Assembly: GCF_016055025.1 (NCBI RefSeq)
Contig: NZ_JAECVW010000002.1
Direction: 5' to 3' (one strand)
Length of the DNA: 64,000 bases
DNA from: Thermoactinomyces intermedius
Lineage (GTDB): Bacteria; Bacillota; Bacilli; Thermoactinomycetales; Thermoactinomycetaceae
The notes beneath the pieces were generated by a model. That model searched no databases, was not told where the DNA came from, and saw only the letters and a list, made by a program, of their open reading frames with translations. The position numbers were made by a program, and so were the translations under genes. Each line of letters begins with the position of its first letter. Within the stretch, counting starts at the first letter, position 1. Shown here in pieces: positions 8,628 through 17,640 of this stretch.

Positions 8628-9626
8628 CTAAATTTCCTTTGGCTCCGGTTCCTTTTTCAGTTCAACCCGGACTCGTTTTCCAACCACCCGGGCTTTGATC
8701 CGGCTGTAGGATGGACGTTTTTTCCGGATCCACGATTCCCTCCAACGGATTAGAACATGTGCATGCCTTTCGTCCGTTGTGATCCATTGAGAATCCCGGA
8801 GGGAAAGCAATGCAAATCCTTCCGGACTGCTGTATCCGATATAGCTTCCATCCGATCGCTCTGCCGTTGTCAGACCATCGGGATTTACTGCCAGCAAGAA
8901 TGCCCGAAGCTCGTCGCCAACTTCCGGAAAAGGAGGAGTTGTTGGATTGAGATAGAGGAAGTGACAGACCCAGTCAGAATCAACCGGTCTTTCCATCCAA
9001 GAGGAACTGACCCACCACGGATTCTCTCCTTCTCCCGACCAATGGGCATGAATCCAAGGTCCGAAAAACTCTTCCGGTGTTCTTTCCGTCATGGCAATGT
9101 ACGAACCCGGAATGACATTTTCCCCTTTCAGTTTCCCGTTTCTTTTGATCAGTCGAACCACAACATTGGTGTCCGCAATTGGAAGCACTTTAAATGGCGT
9201 TACCACCCAACCGCCTTCTTTCAATTGATGTTTCCACGCTTCAGGAAGAAGATCCGGGGTTGTCCAAGTCACAATCCGGTCATATGGGGAACCCGCTTCC
9301 CAACCTTTGCGCCCGTCCCGGGTTTCAAATTGCACCTGATGCAAATTTTGGTCTTCAAACATCCGGCGTGCACGTCGGGTGAGTTTCGGCTCAATATCCA
9401 AAGAGACAACCTTGCCGTCGGGCCCGGCAAGTAAGGCGATCAATGCCGTGCTGTACGCGGAACCCGTACCGATCTCCAGCACCCGCTGTCCTTTTTGGAC
9501 ATCCAATAATTCAAGACTGCCACGGATCGCGCCATCAGATGAAATCTGCGGGATCAGGCTCCCGTCCTCCTTGCGTATAAACTTTTCACGATTTACGCGC
9601 TGAAACACTTCCGGGATCGTCGGCAT
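8628..9626 (-). CDS. Protein-L-isoaspartate O-methyltransferase-like protein
   Basis: A 333-residue SAM-dependent methyltransferase of the PCMT family. Residues 1-190 hold the fold: IPQISSDGAI, then VLEIGTGSAYSTALIALL (SAM motif I) and VVSLDIEPKL. About 140 more residues follow, far longer than the classical 210-residue repair enzyme. PCMT-like proteins with C-terminal extensions include RiPP-modifying aspartate methyltransferases in actinobacteria, but no RiPP precursor is evident nearby. The start at 9626 has AGGAGG nine bases upstream. Repair of isoaspartyl residues is the default guess. Confidence 0.75.
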   Translation of the reverse strand: MPTIPEVFQRVNREKFIRKEDGSLIPQISSDGAIRGSLELLDVQKGQRVLEIGTGSAYSTALIALLAGPDGKVVSLDIEPKLTRRARRMFEDQNLHQVQFETRDGRKGWEAGSPYDRIVTWTTPDLLPEAWKHQLKEGGWVVTPFKVLPIADTNVVVRLIKRNGKLKGENVIPGSYIAMTERTPEEFFGPWIHAHWSGEGENPWWVSSSWMERPVDSDWVCHFLYLNPTTPPFPEVGDELRAFLLAVNPDGLTTAERSDGSYIGYSSPEGFALLSLRDSQWITTDERHAHVLIRWRESWIRKKRPSYSRIKARVVGKRVRVELKKEPEPKEI

Positions 9627-9739
9627 AATCTTCTTCTTCCTCCTTTTCACGTCCAAGATCAGGAAGAGCCTTTTCATTTATATTGTTAATATTATATATT
9701 TTTAATATAATTTTTGTATAAAATACAAAGGAGATTCCC

Positions 9740-10132
9740 ATGATCAGTTTCGGAAAAAGGTTGCTGGCATTATTTTTTGCCACTTTGTTATTTGCCATAT
9801 ATTATATGTTTCTCGGTATCATCGATGATCCTGCTTTAGACAGTTCGACGGTTGAAACAATGTTCGTTTTCTCTTTTATATATGGCGGTTGCGGAATCTT
9901 TACTTACGGACTGGCAGTCTCTTATGTAACCGACCGGCTTTTGCATTCAGTTCAGAACCCGTGGAAACACGGGATTGCATTGCTCTGCTACAGTTTGTTT
10001 GGATGGATGGCTGACCGGTGGATTTTACAAATCGATACAACCCATTGGATTGGATATTTCTCAACAACCGCTGCTTTATTTGTATTTGTTTGTGTGAAAC
10101 TCTTTGAATTTCAAGAGAATCGGAAAAGTTGA
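9740..10132 (+). CDS. Small multi-span membrane protein
   Basis: A 130-residue protein with four predicted membrane segments (LLALFFATLLFAIYYMFLG, FVFSFIYGGCGIFTYGLAV, HGIALLCYSLFGWM, TTAALFVFVCVKLF). It has no recognised domain. AAAGGAG precedes the ATG. A damaged paralogue (10595-10919) lies 460 bases downstream with nearly the same first 25 residues and the same GIFTYGLAVSYVTDRL core, so the pair arose by duplication. Function unknown. Confidence 0.7.
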   Translation: MISFGKRLLALFFATLLFAIYYMFLGIIDDPALDSSTVETMFVFSFIYGGCGIFTYGLAVSYVTDRLLHSVQNPWKHGIALLCYSLFGWMADRWILQIDTTHWIGYFSTTAALFVFVCVKLFEFQENRKS

Positions 10133-10594
10133 TTTGTCATTCAAACACTTCCACACCTTAATCTATGTGGATAGTACTTAGAAAGCAACAATCCATCATA
10201 AATATCCAGAAAATAATTTCTTATTGGTAAAATAGAATATAGGAAAAGGTGAAAATACAATGCAAGCGACAATTATACAGCGGGGGATCCTCCGGCTGGA
10301 AGGCCGATTGAATAATCCATGATTGACTTTGCTCTTTTTCGATCCTGGTTGAACCTGAGCCAGTGTTAGAAGAAAACCACGGTCCAGAAACGATCTCCCG
10401 GGGAGATCACTGAAGAATTGGCGAGTGAAAAGGAAAGACTTACTGCGACAAAAAGAACCCAAGGAAATCTGTTTTTTTTAGGTTATGAAATATTGAGCAT
10501 CCCCTTTTCGCTTATGTACACTCTTTAAAATCTTTTTTTGTTAATATTCTCTATATTCTATATAATATTTATACCAAAAACAAAGAGGATTCTT
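10133..10594. other. Intergenic stretch without a clear gene
   Basis: About 460 bases. A 20-codon frame (ATG at 10261, preceded by AGGAAAAGGTG) and a 50-codon reading frame near 10370-10530 are visible but match nothing I recognise. The end carries the AT-rich leader of the downstream pseudogene, resembling the leader of the intact paralogue at 9680-9739. Confidence 0.5.
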
Positions 10595-10919
10595 ATGATC
10601 GGTTTCGGAAAAAGGTTGTTGGCATTATTTTTTGCCGCTTTGTCATTTGCTGTTTACTATAAGTTTTTATATATCATCATTTTTTCTGATGCCTCTTATC
10701 CTTTAGACAACGATGATGTTGAAATGTTATTTGTTCTTTCTTTTCTTTACAGCTCATGTGGTTTCTTTACTTACGGGCTGGCGGTCTCTTATGTAACAGA
10801 CCGTCTTTGAGGACAGCCCGGATAACTCAACGATATCCTCTTTACTGGTCTACATTTTCGTCAAACTATTTGAATTTAAAGAACACAGGAAAAGAAAATC
10901 CGATGGATTTCAGAATTGA
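10595..10919 (+). pseudogene. Internally deleted paralogue of the membrane protein at 9740
   Basis: Starts with MIGFGKRLLALFFAALSFA, matching the upstream gene, and reaches YGLAVSYVTDRL before a TGA at 10808. The matching C-terminal end (FVKLFEFKEHRKRK) reappears in another frame at 10851-10916. Roughly 50 codons between these blocks, equivalent to the third and fourth membrane segments, are missing. The ribosome binding site AAAGAGGA is intact. Confidence 0.75.
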
Positions 10920-10940
10920 ATCACAGGTATCTTTGCCATC

Positions 10941-11303
10941 TCATTCATTTAAGCGGCTGTACACAACCAGACACAAAGGATAAGAAATCATAAAAATGGA
11001 CAAAGCAATCAAAACACCGGATTCGGTATCAATAAGATTCGCTCTTGAAGAAGCATATACAACCCCGACACTGATCAGACCGATTGCATAAGCCAAAAAT
11101 CCACTCTTGCCTTTGATCAACTGAGTTCTTTCATCATTCCTTCTGATATCCAGATTAGAAAATACATAAAGAACAACAGACACCCCCAATGACAAGGGCA
11201 AAAGAGCATCCATCCCGTTGTTCATTGCTTCCAAAACACCTGAAAAGATAATGATGACAGCGCAAATTCTCAGCCAAAGACGATCGGATCGTTTCCCTTG
11301 CAT
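10941..11303 (-). CDS. Small four-span membrane protein
   Basis: A 120-residue protein with four hydrophobic segments and a central loop NLDIRRNDERTQLIKGKSG. The DER motif before a membrane helix is reminiscent of DUF2178-type membrane proteins, but this is weak. The start at 11303 follows AGGAGGG with seven bases between; the frame upstream has no ribosome binding site. It overlaps nothing and converges with the pseudogene at 10595. Function unknown. Confidence 0.65.
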   Translation of the reverse strand: MQGKRSDRLWLRICAVIIIFSGVLEAMNNGMDALLPLSLGVSVVLYVFSNLDIRRNDERTQLIKGKSGFLAYAIGLISVGVVYASSRANLIDTESGVLIALSIFMISYPLCLVVYSRLNE

Positions 11304-11472
11304 GATTTCGCCCTCCTCTGAGACCATTTTTCCGCAATCAAAAACTGAAAGGAAGCCCCAAGGCAACCGGATCCTTTGTTTTTTTGCGGTCAATCCTTCT
11401 GAAATGACAAGGAAGACATATTAAGTTTTTTCAATCACCTTGAGAATATTGCAGGAATATTCCGTATCATTT

Positions 11473-11503
11473 GACCCCCGGGATTTCTTTTCCGCCGGGG
11501 GTC
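11473..11503. terminator. GC-rich stem-loop after rraA-like gene
   Basis: GACCCCCGG and CCGGGGGTC form a perfect 9-bp stem 13 bases past the stop codon at 11516. The T-run is weak, so termination is probable rather than certain. Confidence 0.5.
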
Positions 11504-11515
11504 GACGACCATTTT

Positions 11516-11995
11516 TCAGTCCAAGGTCAAGGGCTTGTCCGAGAGCACAATGCCATCTTCATCGGCGTAAGCATACCAGCCTGGTTTCCAGTGAACGCCG
11601 GCGAAGGAGACGGTGATGTCCCGCTTGCCTTTTCCTTCTTTCTTGCTTTTGACGGGGCAGGTGCCAAGGGCCCGAACGCCGAGATCCATTTCATTGATTT
11701 CGGCTGAATCGCGAATGCAACCGTTGATGATGACGCCGGCCAGGTTCCGCTCCACGGCGATTGTAGCCAGCCGGTCCCCCATCAAAGCGCAGCGGTTGGA
11801 ACCGCCTCCGTCGACGACCAACACGGCACCGGAGGGAACGGTTTGTAAAGCTTCTTTGACCAGTACATTGTCTTCAAACACTTTCACCGTATGAATCGGG
11901 CCGTTAAACCGCTTTTTCTTTCCAAAATTCAAAAAAATGTTTTCACACACACCCAGTGACGAATAATGATCACATAAATCCGCTGTTTTCACCAC
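11516..11995 (-). CDS. RraA family protein
   Basis: A 159-residue RraA/DlpA-family protein. Recognisable parts are the N-terminal TADLCDHY, the VLVVDGGGSNRCALMGDRLA loop and GVIINGCIRDSAEI. In the class II aldolases of this family the GD and R-D residues bind metal and substrate, and both are kept here (MGDRLA, CIRDS). In Escherichia coli the relative inhibits RNase E; Gram-positive copies are more likely 4-hydroxy-4-methyl-2-oxoglutarate or oxaloacetate aldolases. GTG start with AAAGGAG eight bases ahead. The gene stands alone. Confidence 0.88.
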   Translation of the reverse strand: MVKTADLCDHYSSLGVCENIFLNFGKKKRFNGPIHTVKVFEDNVLVKEALQTVPSGAVLVVDGGGSNRCALMGDRLATIAVERNLAGVIINGCIRDSAEINEMDLGVRALGTCPVKSKKEGKGKRDITVSFAGVHWKPGWYAYADEDGIVLSDKPLTLD

Positions 11996-12136
11996 TTATC
12001 CGCTCCTTTCAGTTCTATTATATAAAAATATCCAATCCCAATGAGTCCCCTTCCCCCCTTCTCCCCGGGAATCCTTGACAAATCATTGAATTATTTGAAT
12101 AATGAGGGAAATCCTTCTTTCAGGAGGAATGCCACC

Positions 12137-12727
12137 ATGCGCTTCTTGTCTCTTTTTTCCATGCTCGTGTTGCTGACGGCGGGAAGCTTGGGATGCTCCC
12201 CGAGCGAAGATGCCACGGCTCCCGGGGATCCCCATGCAACGAAAGAAAAAACGCCGGAAGGAACCCCTCTGCTTAAAGCGGTGGCCAATCTGACCAATGG
12301 TGAGGGCCATTCCGTGGGACAAGCGAGAATCACAGAGGATGAACATGGCGTGCGAATTCATCTCACGGCAAATCACCTGGCTCCCGGCGAACATGGCTTC
12401 CATATCCATGAAACCGGCCAATGCGAAGCGCCGGATTTCGAATCGGCCGGCGGACATTTTAATCCGAAAGGCAAAAAACACGGAAAAGAAAACCCGGAAG
12501 GAGCCCATGCCGGGGATTTGGACAACATCACCGTGAATCCGGACGGAAAAGTGGATGTCACCTTGACTGTGGACGGCGTGACGCTGAATCCGGAAGCATC
12601 CCATTCGCTGCTGAAAAGCGGGGGAACCGCCCTGGTGATTCATGAAAAAGCCGATGACCTGAAGTCGGATCCTGCCGGAAATGCCGGGGACCGGATCGCT
12701 TGCGGTGTCATCGAAGAAACAAAATAA
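12137..12727 (+). CDS. sodC: Cu/Zn superoxide dismutase-like lipoprotein
   Basis: Removes superoxide outside the membrane. The 196-residue product begins with a lipoprotein signal ending LLTAGSLGC, giving a lipidated cysteine. The SOD core shows GEHGFHIHETG (metal His pair), GGHFNP (bridging His), HGKENPEGAHAGDL (zinc His and Asp) and LVIHEKADD (fourth copper His), with a C-terminal GDRIACGVI holding the disulphide cysteine. All metal ligands appear present, unlike B. subtilis YojM, which lacks a copper ligand. The start at 12137 follows AGGAGG by nine bases. An efficient terminator follows. Confidence 0.92.
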   Translation: MRFLSLFSMLVLLTAGSLGCSPSEDATAPGDPHATKEKTPEGTPLLKAVANLTNGEGHSVGQARITEDEHGVRIHLTANHLAPGEHGFHIHETGQCEAPDFESAGGHFNPKGKKHGKENPEGAHAGDLDNITVNPDGKVDVTLTVDGVTLNPEASHSLLKSGGTALVIHEKADDLKSDPAGNAGDRIACGVIEETK

Positions 12728-12729
12728 CA

Positions 12730-12762
12730 GGCAGGGCGGTGAGTGCCCTGCCTTCTGTTTTT
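12730..12762. terminator. Terminator after sodC
   Basis: GGCAGGGC-GGTGAGT-GCCCTGCC followed by TTCTGTTTTT, placed between convergent genes. Confidence 0.88.
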
Positions 12763-13766
12763 CAGATCATGTCAAACGCTTCGGCGATCAACCGGTAAGA
12801 TTTCAGCTTGGCTTCAAAGTCATGCATGATGGAAACCAGCATCACCTCATCGGCTTGATACGCTTCGCTCAGCCGGAGAATTTTTTCCTTGACATGAGCG
12901 GGATCGCCAACAACCACCCGTTTGCGGTTTTCTTTGATGCGGAACCGGTCAAACGCGTCATAGGGATAATTTAATGCCGTTTCCACAGAAGGAATTCCGC
13001 CCCGGGCTTCTCCTTTCTCAATCAAGAGCAAGGACAAATCGAGCGAGCTAGCCAGTTTTTCCGCTTCTTCCTCCGTTTCGCCGCACACCGCAAAAATGGA
13101 GACCATTGTCCGCGGTTTTTGGTTGATCCGGGAAGGTCGGAAATGCTCGCGGTAATAGCGGGTCACTTCTTCCCCGCCGGCTCCGTTGATAAACTGGGCA
13201 AACGAATAACCTGCCCCGTATTCGGCAGCCAGCGACGCACTACCTCCGCTGGAGCCCAACAACCACAGTTCCGGAGCCGTTTCGATTTGCGGGGTGGCCA
13301 ACAGGCCGGGGAACTTTTCATTTTCCTCCGCCAAATCATACAGATAAATGATCAGGTCTTTCAATTGCTCCGGATATGTGTCATGTCCCAACGTTTCCTT
13401 GCCTTCCTGCAGGGCGCGGGTCGCCAGCGGCATGCCACCCGGTGCTCTTCCCACCCCCAAGTCAATCCGGTTGGGATAAAGTGCCTCCAACACCTTGAAA
13501 TTTTCTGCCACTTTATACGGGCTGTAGTGCGGAAGCATCACGCCTCCGGAACCGATCCGCATGCGGGAAGTTTTGGCCGCCAAATGGCTGATCAAAACTT
13601 CCGGGCTCGATCCGGCCAAGCTTTGGGTAAAGTGGTGTTCGGACACCCAAAAGCGATGATAACCCATTTTTTCGGTTTCTTGGGCAAACCGGGTCGTATC
13701 CGCCAAAGCTTCCACGGCATTTTTCCCCTCAGGGATCGGGGATTGGTCCAAAACACTTAATAACAT
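12762..13766 (-). CDS. LLM-class flavin-dependent oxidoreductase
   Basis: A 334-residue luciferase-like monooxygenase. It starts LLSVLDQSPIPEG, and contains RFWVSEHHFTQSLAGSSPEVLISHLAAKT, IGSGGVMLPHYSPYKVAE and RIDLGVGRAPGG, the standard set of the Bacillus YwcH-type group (MsnO8/alkanal monooxygenase-like). It would use reduced flavin and oxygen on an unknown substrate. AAAGGATG precedes the ATG at 13766. It is followed upstream in the transcript by thiM 60 bases away, without obvious coupling. Confidence 0.9.
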   Translation of the reverse strand: MLLSVLDQSPIPEGKNAVEALADTTRFAQETEKMGYHRFWVSEHHFTQSLAGSSPEVLISHLAAKTSRMRIGSGGVMLPHYSPYKVAENFKVLEALYPNRIDLGVGRAPGGMPLATRALQEGKETLGHDTYPEQLKDLIIYLYDLAEENEKFPGLLATPQIETAPELWLLGSSGGSASLAAEYGAGYSFAQFINGAGGEEVTRYYREHFRPSRINQKPRTMVSIFAVCGETEEEAEKLASSLDLSLLLIEKGEARGGIPSVETALNYPYDAFDRFRIKENRKRVVVGDPAHVKEKILRLSEAYQADEVMLVSIMHDFEAKLKSYRLIAEAFDMI

Positions 13767-13829
13767 AAACGGACATCCTTTCCATTGGTGGTTCATCTCC
13801 GGACGGAGACTGTTGCAGGGTGTGTTCTG

Positions 13830-14642
13830 CTACGGATTGACCTTTTGCACCCGGGCCATTGATTGCAAATCTTTGTCAGTAACCCAATGCAGTTGATCCA
13901 AAAAGGCCGTTTGGAAAGATCCGGGGCCCTTTTCTCCTGTTTCTTCAGCCGCCAATTCGCCTGCCACCCCATAGGCGGCGACACCGGTGACGACGGCCTG
14001 TAAATGGTTTGCCCCCACTGCGGTAAAGGCTCCCAATACAGAAGAAAGCAGGCAACCCGTGCCGGTTACTTTCATCAATAAAGGATGGCCGTTTTGCACC
14101 AAATAATGAGTGGATCCGTCCGTGATGAGATCTTCCTTGCCGGTCATTGCCACCACCGCTTTGAAGGATTTTGCGCATGCGTCTGCATTTTCCACCAAAC
14201 CGGCGGTTTCTTCCTCCTGCGCATCCACGCCTTTGGTCAATCCGGTCTGACCGGTCAATCCGGAAATCTCCCCGGCGTTTCCCCGGATCACCGAAACGTT
14301 TACTTCCGACAAAATTTTTTGCGCCATTTCCAGCCGGTAGGGGGTGCTGCCCACGCCAACGGGGTCAAAGATGACCGGAACCCCGTGCCGGTTGGCTGAT
14401 TTGCCGGCAATGATCATGGCTTCCACCACGTCGGTTTGAAGCGTGCCGATATTTAAAACGAGCGCTTGCGAGAGCTTGGCCATGTCAGCCACCTCTTCCT
14501 TGGCATAAGCCATGACAGGGGATGCTCCCAATGCAAGCAACCCGTTAGCTGTAAATGCCGTCACCACCACGTTGGTGATATTGTGAATCAAGGGTTTTTG
14601 GCTGCGGATCCTGTTTAACAGATCTGCGTCGATCATTTCCAT
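13830..14642 (-). CDS. thiM: Hydroxyethylthiazole kinase
   Basis: Phosphorylates 4-methyl-5-(2-hydroxyethyl)thiazole for thiamine salvage. The 270-residue product has PLIHNITN at the N-terminus, GASPVMAY, VFDPVGVG and the anion-hole/catalytic LMKVTGTGCLLSSVLGAF typical of ThiM. The start is ATG at 14642 because AAGGG lies nine bases upstream; an ATG three codons earlier touches that ribosome binding site. No TPP riboswitch and no thiD or thiE neighbour is visible, so it seems to be expressed alone. Confidence 0.94.
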   Translation of the reverse strand: MEMIDADLLNRIRSQKPLIHNITNVVVTAFTANGLLALGASPVMAYAKEEVADMAKLSQALVLNIGTLQTDVVEAMIIAGKSANRHGVPVIFDPVGVGSTPYRLEMAQKILSEVNVSVIRGNAGEISGLTGQTGLTKGVDAQEEETAGLVENADACAKSFKAVVAMTGKEDLITDGSTHYLVQNGHPLLMKVTGTGCLLSSVLGAFTAVGANHLQAVVTGVAAYGVAGELAAEETGEKGPGSFQTAFLDQLHWVTDKDLQSMARVQKVNP

Positions 14643-14710
14643 GCAACTCATCCCTTCATGAACAGACTATGTTTATTTTATCACGAAACCCTTGATTCCG
14701 TATCACCGGC

Positions 14711-15397
14711 TCACCATGACCGCCACCATACGCCCGCCCATTCGGGCACTTGCACACAGCCGTTTTTTCTCACTTTGTCCGCCACTTCATCGCCAAAGAA
14801 AAAGCGTGTCAATTCTTCCGCTTCGTCCAGATCCCGGAATGTGTAATCAGTGCGGATGACCGAATGGGAAAAACCGTATTCTTCTTCCAGAGCCCGGTAA
14901 TACCGGCGTAAAAAATCCGGAGGATCCGGTTCTTCGGTGGCGGTTCCCATCGTTTCAAAAATGACGACGGTCCCCCCCGGTTTCAAGACACGCCGGATCT
15001 CCCCGATGATTTGGCTTAAATTTTTTCTCCATGTCGGATGATTGGAACTGGCCAGATAACAGATGCTCCATCCGGCCACCACCAAATCGGCTTGGTCATC
15101 TTCCACCGGAAGGCGGCGATGATCGGCCACCTGCACCTGCCAATGATCCAGTCCCTCCGCTTTCAGCTTTTCTGCCGTCACAGCCAGCATCCCGGCTGAT
15201 TCATCCAAGGCCACGATACTGCGGGCAACTTTTGCCAGCGGCACGGTCAGCCTTCCGGTCCCGGCCCCTATGTCCACAATATCGGCTCCTTTTCCTGAAT
15301 GGATTTTTTCAAGAAAAGGGATCACGCTTTTTTGTTTGGAAATCAACCGGTCATACATGGAAGCTTGTTCTTGATAAATCACGTCATGATCCGGCAT
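14711..15397 (-). CDS. Class I SAM-dependent methyltransferase
   Basis: A 228-residue methyltransferase with motif I VDIGAGTGRLTVPLA, the acidic motif II VALDESAGML and post-motif VVAGWSICYL, followed by VLKPGGTVVIFETMGT. The substrate is unknown. AAAGGGGA precedes ATG codons at 15403 and 15397; the second has the better spacing. GCAAAC and GTTTGC flank the upstream region (about 15415-15434) as a small inverted repeat that might be an operator. Divergent from the lipoprotein gene at 15622. Confidence 0.8.
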   Translation of the reverse strand: MPDHDVIYQEQASMYDRLISKQKSVIPFLEKIHSGKGADIVDIGAGTGRLTVPLAKVARSIVALDESAGMLAVTAEKLKAEGLDHWQVQVADHRRLPVEDDQADLVVAGWSICYLASSNHPTWRKNLSQIIGEIRRVLKPGGTVVIFETMGTATEEPDPPDFLRRYYRALEEEYGFSHSVIRTDYTFRDLDEAEELTRFFFGDEVADKVRKNGCVQVPEWAGVWWRSW

Positions 15398-15621
15398 CTT
15401 CATTCCCCTTTCTTCGCAAACGAACAATTGTTTGCAATTTTCGCCTTATCCGGGTAAAATAAAAAATGCGTCAATTTTTGCTTCTTTTTCCATCACGAAA
15501 TATTTCATTTTATGGCAAATATTTTTTAAATTTTACGTTTCAGACATAATTATTATATATAAAAAATTTAATTTATGCTAAAATATTACATAGATTACGG
15601 AAGCAAAGGAGTCAAAGTGTT

Positions 15622-16467
15622 ATGCGAAGTTTGTGGAAATTATTTTCAGTCATGACCCTTTCGGGGGCCCTTCTCTTGACGGGTTGCGGCGGCAAAGAAA
15701 ACGAAACGGCCGCAGATCAACCCAAACTCACTCCCACCCAAGTGATTGATAAATCCATGCAAACCATGGAAAAAGGCGGGCATACATACGATGTCAAAAC
15801 GAATCAAACCATTACGGTAGCCTCCGGCGATGTGTCGCAAGCCATCAAAACCCGCACCACTTCCACCATTGATGTCACCATGAATCCGGTGGCCTTACAC
15901 TTAAAAGGAAAAACCGAATCCAGCGGTGCGTCGGAAGAAATTGAGATGTTCCTTGCCGACAACGCCCTTTACAACAAAATCCCGCAAATGGGTTGGGTGA
16001 AAACCACCGTGGACACCTCCGCCATGGATGCCTCCCAGGATCCAATGTCAGGCATCAAACAGGTGGAGCAACTGTTTGAAAAATTGGGTGGAAATGCTCT
16101 TCCCGCCGGCGTTTCCTTAAATGAAGAAGGCAACCAATACGTTCTGTCCATTGATTTTACGGCCTTGAAACAAGACGGCCAATCATTTGAGAGCATGATG
16201 AAAGATCAAGTCATCCGAGGCCTGCAAAGCTCGGGCTTCGACCCGTCCAAATTGCAAAATATGAAGTTTGAGAAATTGAATCAAAAGATTTATATCGACA
16301 AAAACAACTTCAAACAAACCAAGACCCTGCAAGAAATGCATATCCTAGTTACCAATGACCAAGATACCTTCAAACTGGAACAACAAATGGAAATGAATTT
16401 AAAAGGTGAATACAACGGTAAAATCGAAGTGCCCGCTGATATAAAAAACAGCGCCAGACAAATTTAA
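15622..16467 (+). CDS. DUF6612-type lipoprotein
   Basis: A 281-residue secreted lipoprotein. The signal ends LSGALLLTGCGG with the lipid-bearing cysteine at about residue 22. The rest alternates beta-rich segments typical of the LolA/LppX-like DUF6612 proteins of Bacillales (KSMQTMEKGGHTYDVKTNQTI, EMFLADNALYNKIPQMGWVKT). Such proteins sit on the outer face of the membrane and their function is not established. AAAGGAG is ten bases before the ATG, and an AT-rich promoter region lies upstream. Monocistronic. Confidence 0.8.
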   Translation: MRSLWKLFSVMTLSGALLLTGCGGKENETAADQPKLTPTQVIDKSMQTMEKGGHTYDVKTNQTITVASGDVSQAIKTRTTSTIDVTMNPVALHLKGKTESSGASEEIEMFLADNALYNKIPQMGWVKTTVDTSAMDASQDPMSGIKQVEQLFEKLGGNALPAGVSLNEEGNQYVLSIDFTALKQDGQSFESMMKDQVIRGLQSSGFDPSKLQNMKFEKLNQKIYIDKNNFKQTKTLQEMHILVTNDQDTFKLEQQMEMNLKGEYNGKIEVPADIKNSARQI

Positions 16468-16469
16468 AA

Positions 16470-16497
16470 AACCAACCGCTTTGCGGTTGGTTTTTTC
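16470..16497 (+). terminator. Terminator of the DUF6612 lipoprotein gene
   Basis: AACCAACCGC-TTT-GCGGTTGG followed by TTTTTT. Confidence 0.92.
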
Positions 16498-16592
16498 GTC
16501 ATTGATGTTTGGATCCCCGTCCGGAAGGGTATACAACTTTCACTTGGTTCTGTACTTCATTTCTTTTTTTATTCAGAAAGGAAATGATATTG

Positions 16593-17327
16593 ATGGAACT
16601 GAGAGAAGTCACACTTTTAAATTTTGACAATACGTATCGGGAGCAACCTCAACTTTCCCGTGTCGCCAATCAATGGATTGAACTTCAAGATATCCCCGGA
16701 ACCAACCTCTATTGTTCCGGACAAGCATGGCAAAAGTTAACGGAACGGATTCCTGAAAAAACCGGCCGGGGCATCACCTTTATCGGAAACGGGAATCACC
16801 ATTATGTCACTTATCTGTTTTTGCAAAAATTCCACCAACCGTTTACTCTTGTCTTGTTTGACAACCATACCGACAGTCAGCCGCTTATGGGAAGCAAGTT
16901 GCTTTCTTGTGGTTCCTGGGTCGCGGAAGCGCTCGGAAATTTACCTTTTCTCCAAAAGGTTTTTTTGGTAGGGACCTGTTCAAAGTCCAAAGCGTTTCCG
17001 TCCCGGTTGAAAAACAAAATCGTGCTGTGGCTGAACCGGCAATGGGATCAACTCGTATCGGCCATTCCAACCGAGGACATCTATATCAGTATTGACAAAG
17101 ATGTCCTGGACCGTGCCGACGCAATTACGAACTGGGACCAGGGAAACATGCGGTTGGCGGATTTGCTGGCAGCCCTTGGCCGACTCGCCTGCCGGAAAAA
17201 AGTTCTCGGCGTGGACGTCTGTGGTGAACTTCCCGTTTCCCCGGCTGAAGTTTGGTCTCACCGAAACGAACTGAAACGAAATGAAACAGCCAATTTATCC
17301 ATCCTTCAGCAAATCTTGTCCTCTTAA
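16593..17327 (+). CDS. Arginase-family (ureohydrolase) protein
   Basis: A 244-residue protein of the arginase/agmatinase/formimidoglutamase superfamily. The manganese ligands are visible: FIGNGNHHYVT in place of the usual GGDHS, LFDNHTDSQ (DxHxD) and YISIDKDVLD (DxD). It is shorter than true arginase (about 300) and divergent at the first motif, so the substrate is uncertain. AAAGGA precedes the ATG at 16593 by ten bases. Position next to rocR and rocD suggests arginine or ornithine metabolism, but it lacks a sigma-54 promoter of its own. Confidence 0.8.
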   Translation: MELREVTLLNFDNTYREQPQLSRVANQWIELQDIPGTNLYCSGQAWQKLTERIPEKTGRGITFIGNGNHHYVTYLFLQKFHQPFTLVLFDNHTDSQPLMGSKLLSCGSWVAEALGNLPFLQKVFLVGTCSKSKAFPSRLKNKIVLWLNRQWDQLVSAIPTEDIYISIDKDVLDRADAITNWDQGNMRLADLLAALGRLACRKKVLGVDVCGELPVSPAEVWSHRNELKRNETANLSILQQILSS

Positions 17328-17332
17328 AGCTG

Positions 17333-17371
17333 AAAAGCGCCCAGACCAAATGATGGCCGGGCGCTTTTTTT
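17333..17371 (+). terminator. Terminator of the arginase-like gene
   Basis: AAAAGCGCCC ... GGGCGCTTTTTTT hairpin just after the stop codon at 17327. The next 200 bases (17372-17589) hold no gene. Confidence 0.9.
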
Positions 17372-17589
17372 ATTGATTCCTCATCATCCCCGCTCAAGCC
17401 GCTTTCTGCATTTTGGCCAACGGTTGCGGCAACGGCCAATCGGAAGGCGTGATCAGTGGTTGTTTCTTGTGGTCATGGGGACAAGTGGAATTCCATTTAT
17501 TCCATCACTTTGGCTGATCCTCCTTCACACGTGTCAATCACAAATCTTTTATACTTGTCAAATAAATTTTTCCAGTTTGAACAAACAAA

Positions 17590-17631
17590 AAACCTTGCAA
17601 CCGGACGATGACCCGTCTGCCTGCAAGGTTT
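17590..17631 (-). terminator. Terminator of rocR
   Basis: On the minus strand AACCTTGCA ... TGCAAGGTT forms the stem, followed by TTTTTGTTTG. It lies about 20 bases past the rocR stop. Confidence 0.8.
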
Positions 17632-17640
17632 GGGATGGTT

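Noticed and set aside
10133..10594. Short peptide genes between the duplicated membrane genes
   Set aside because: Two small frames exist, but they have no recognisable product and the second has no ribosome binding site.
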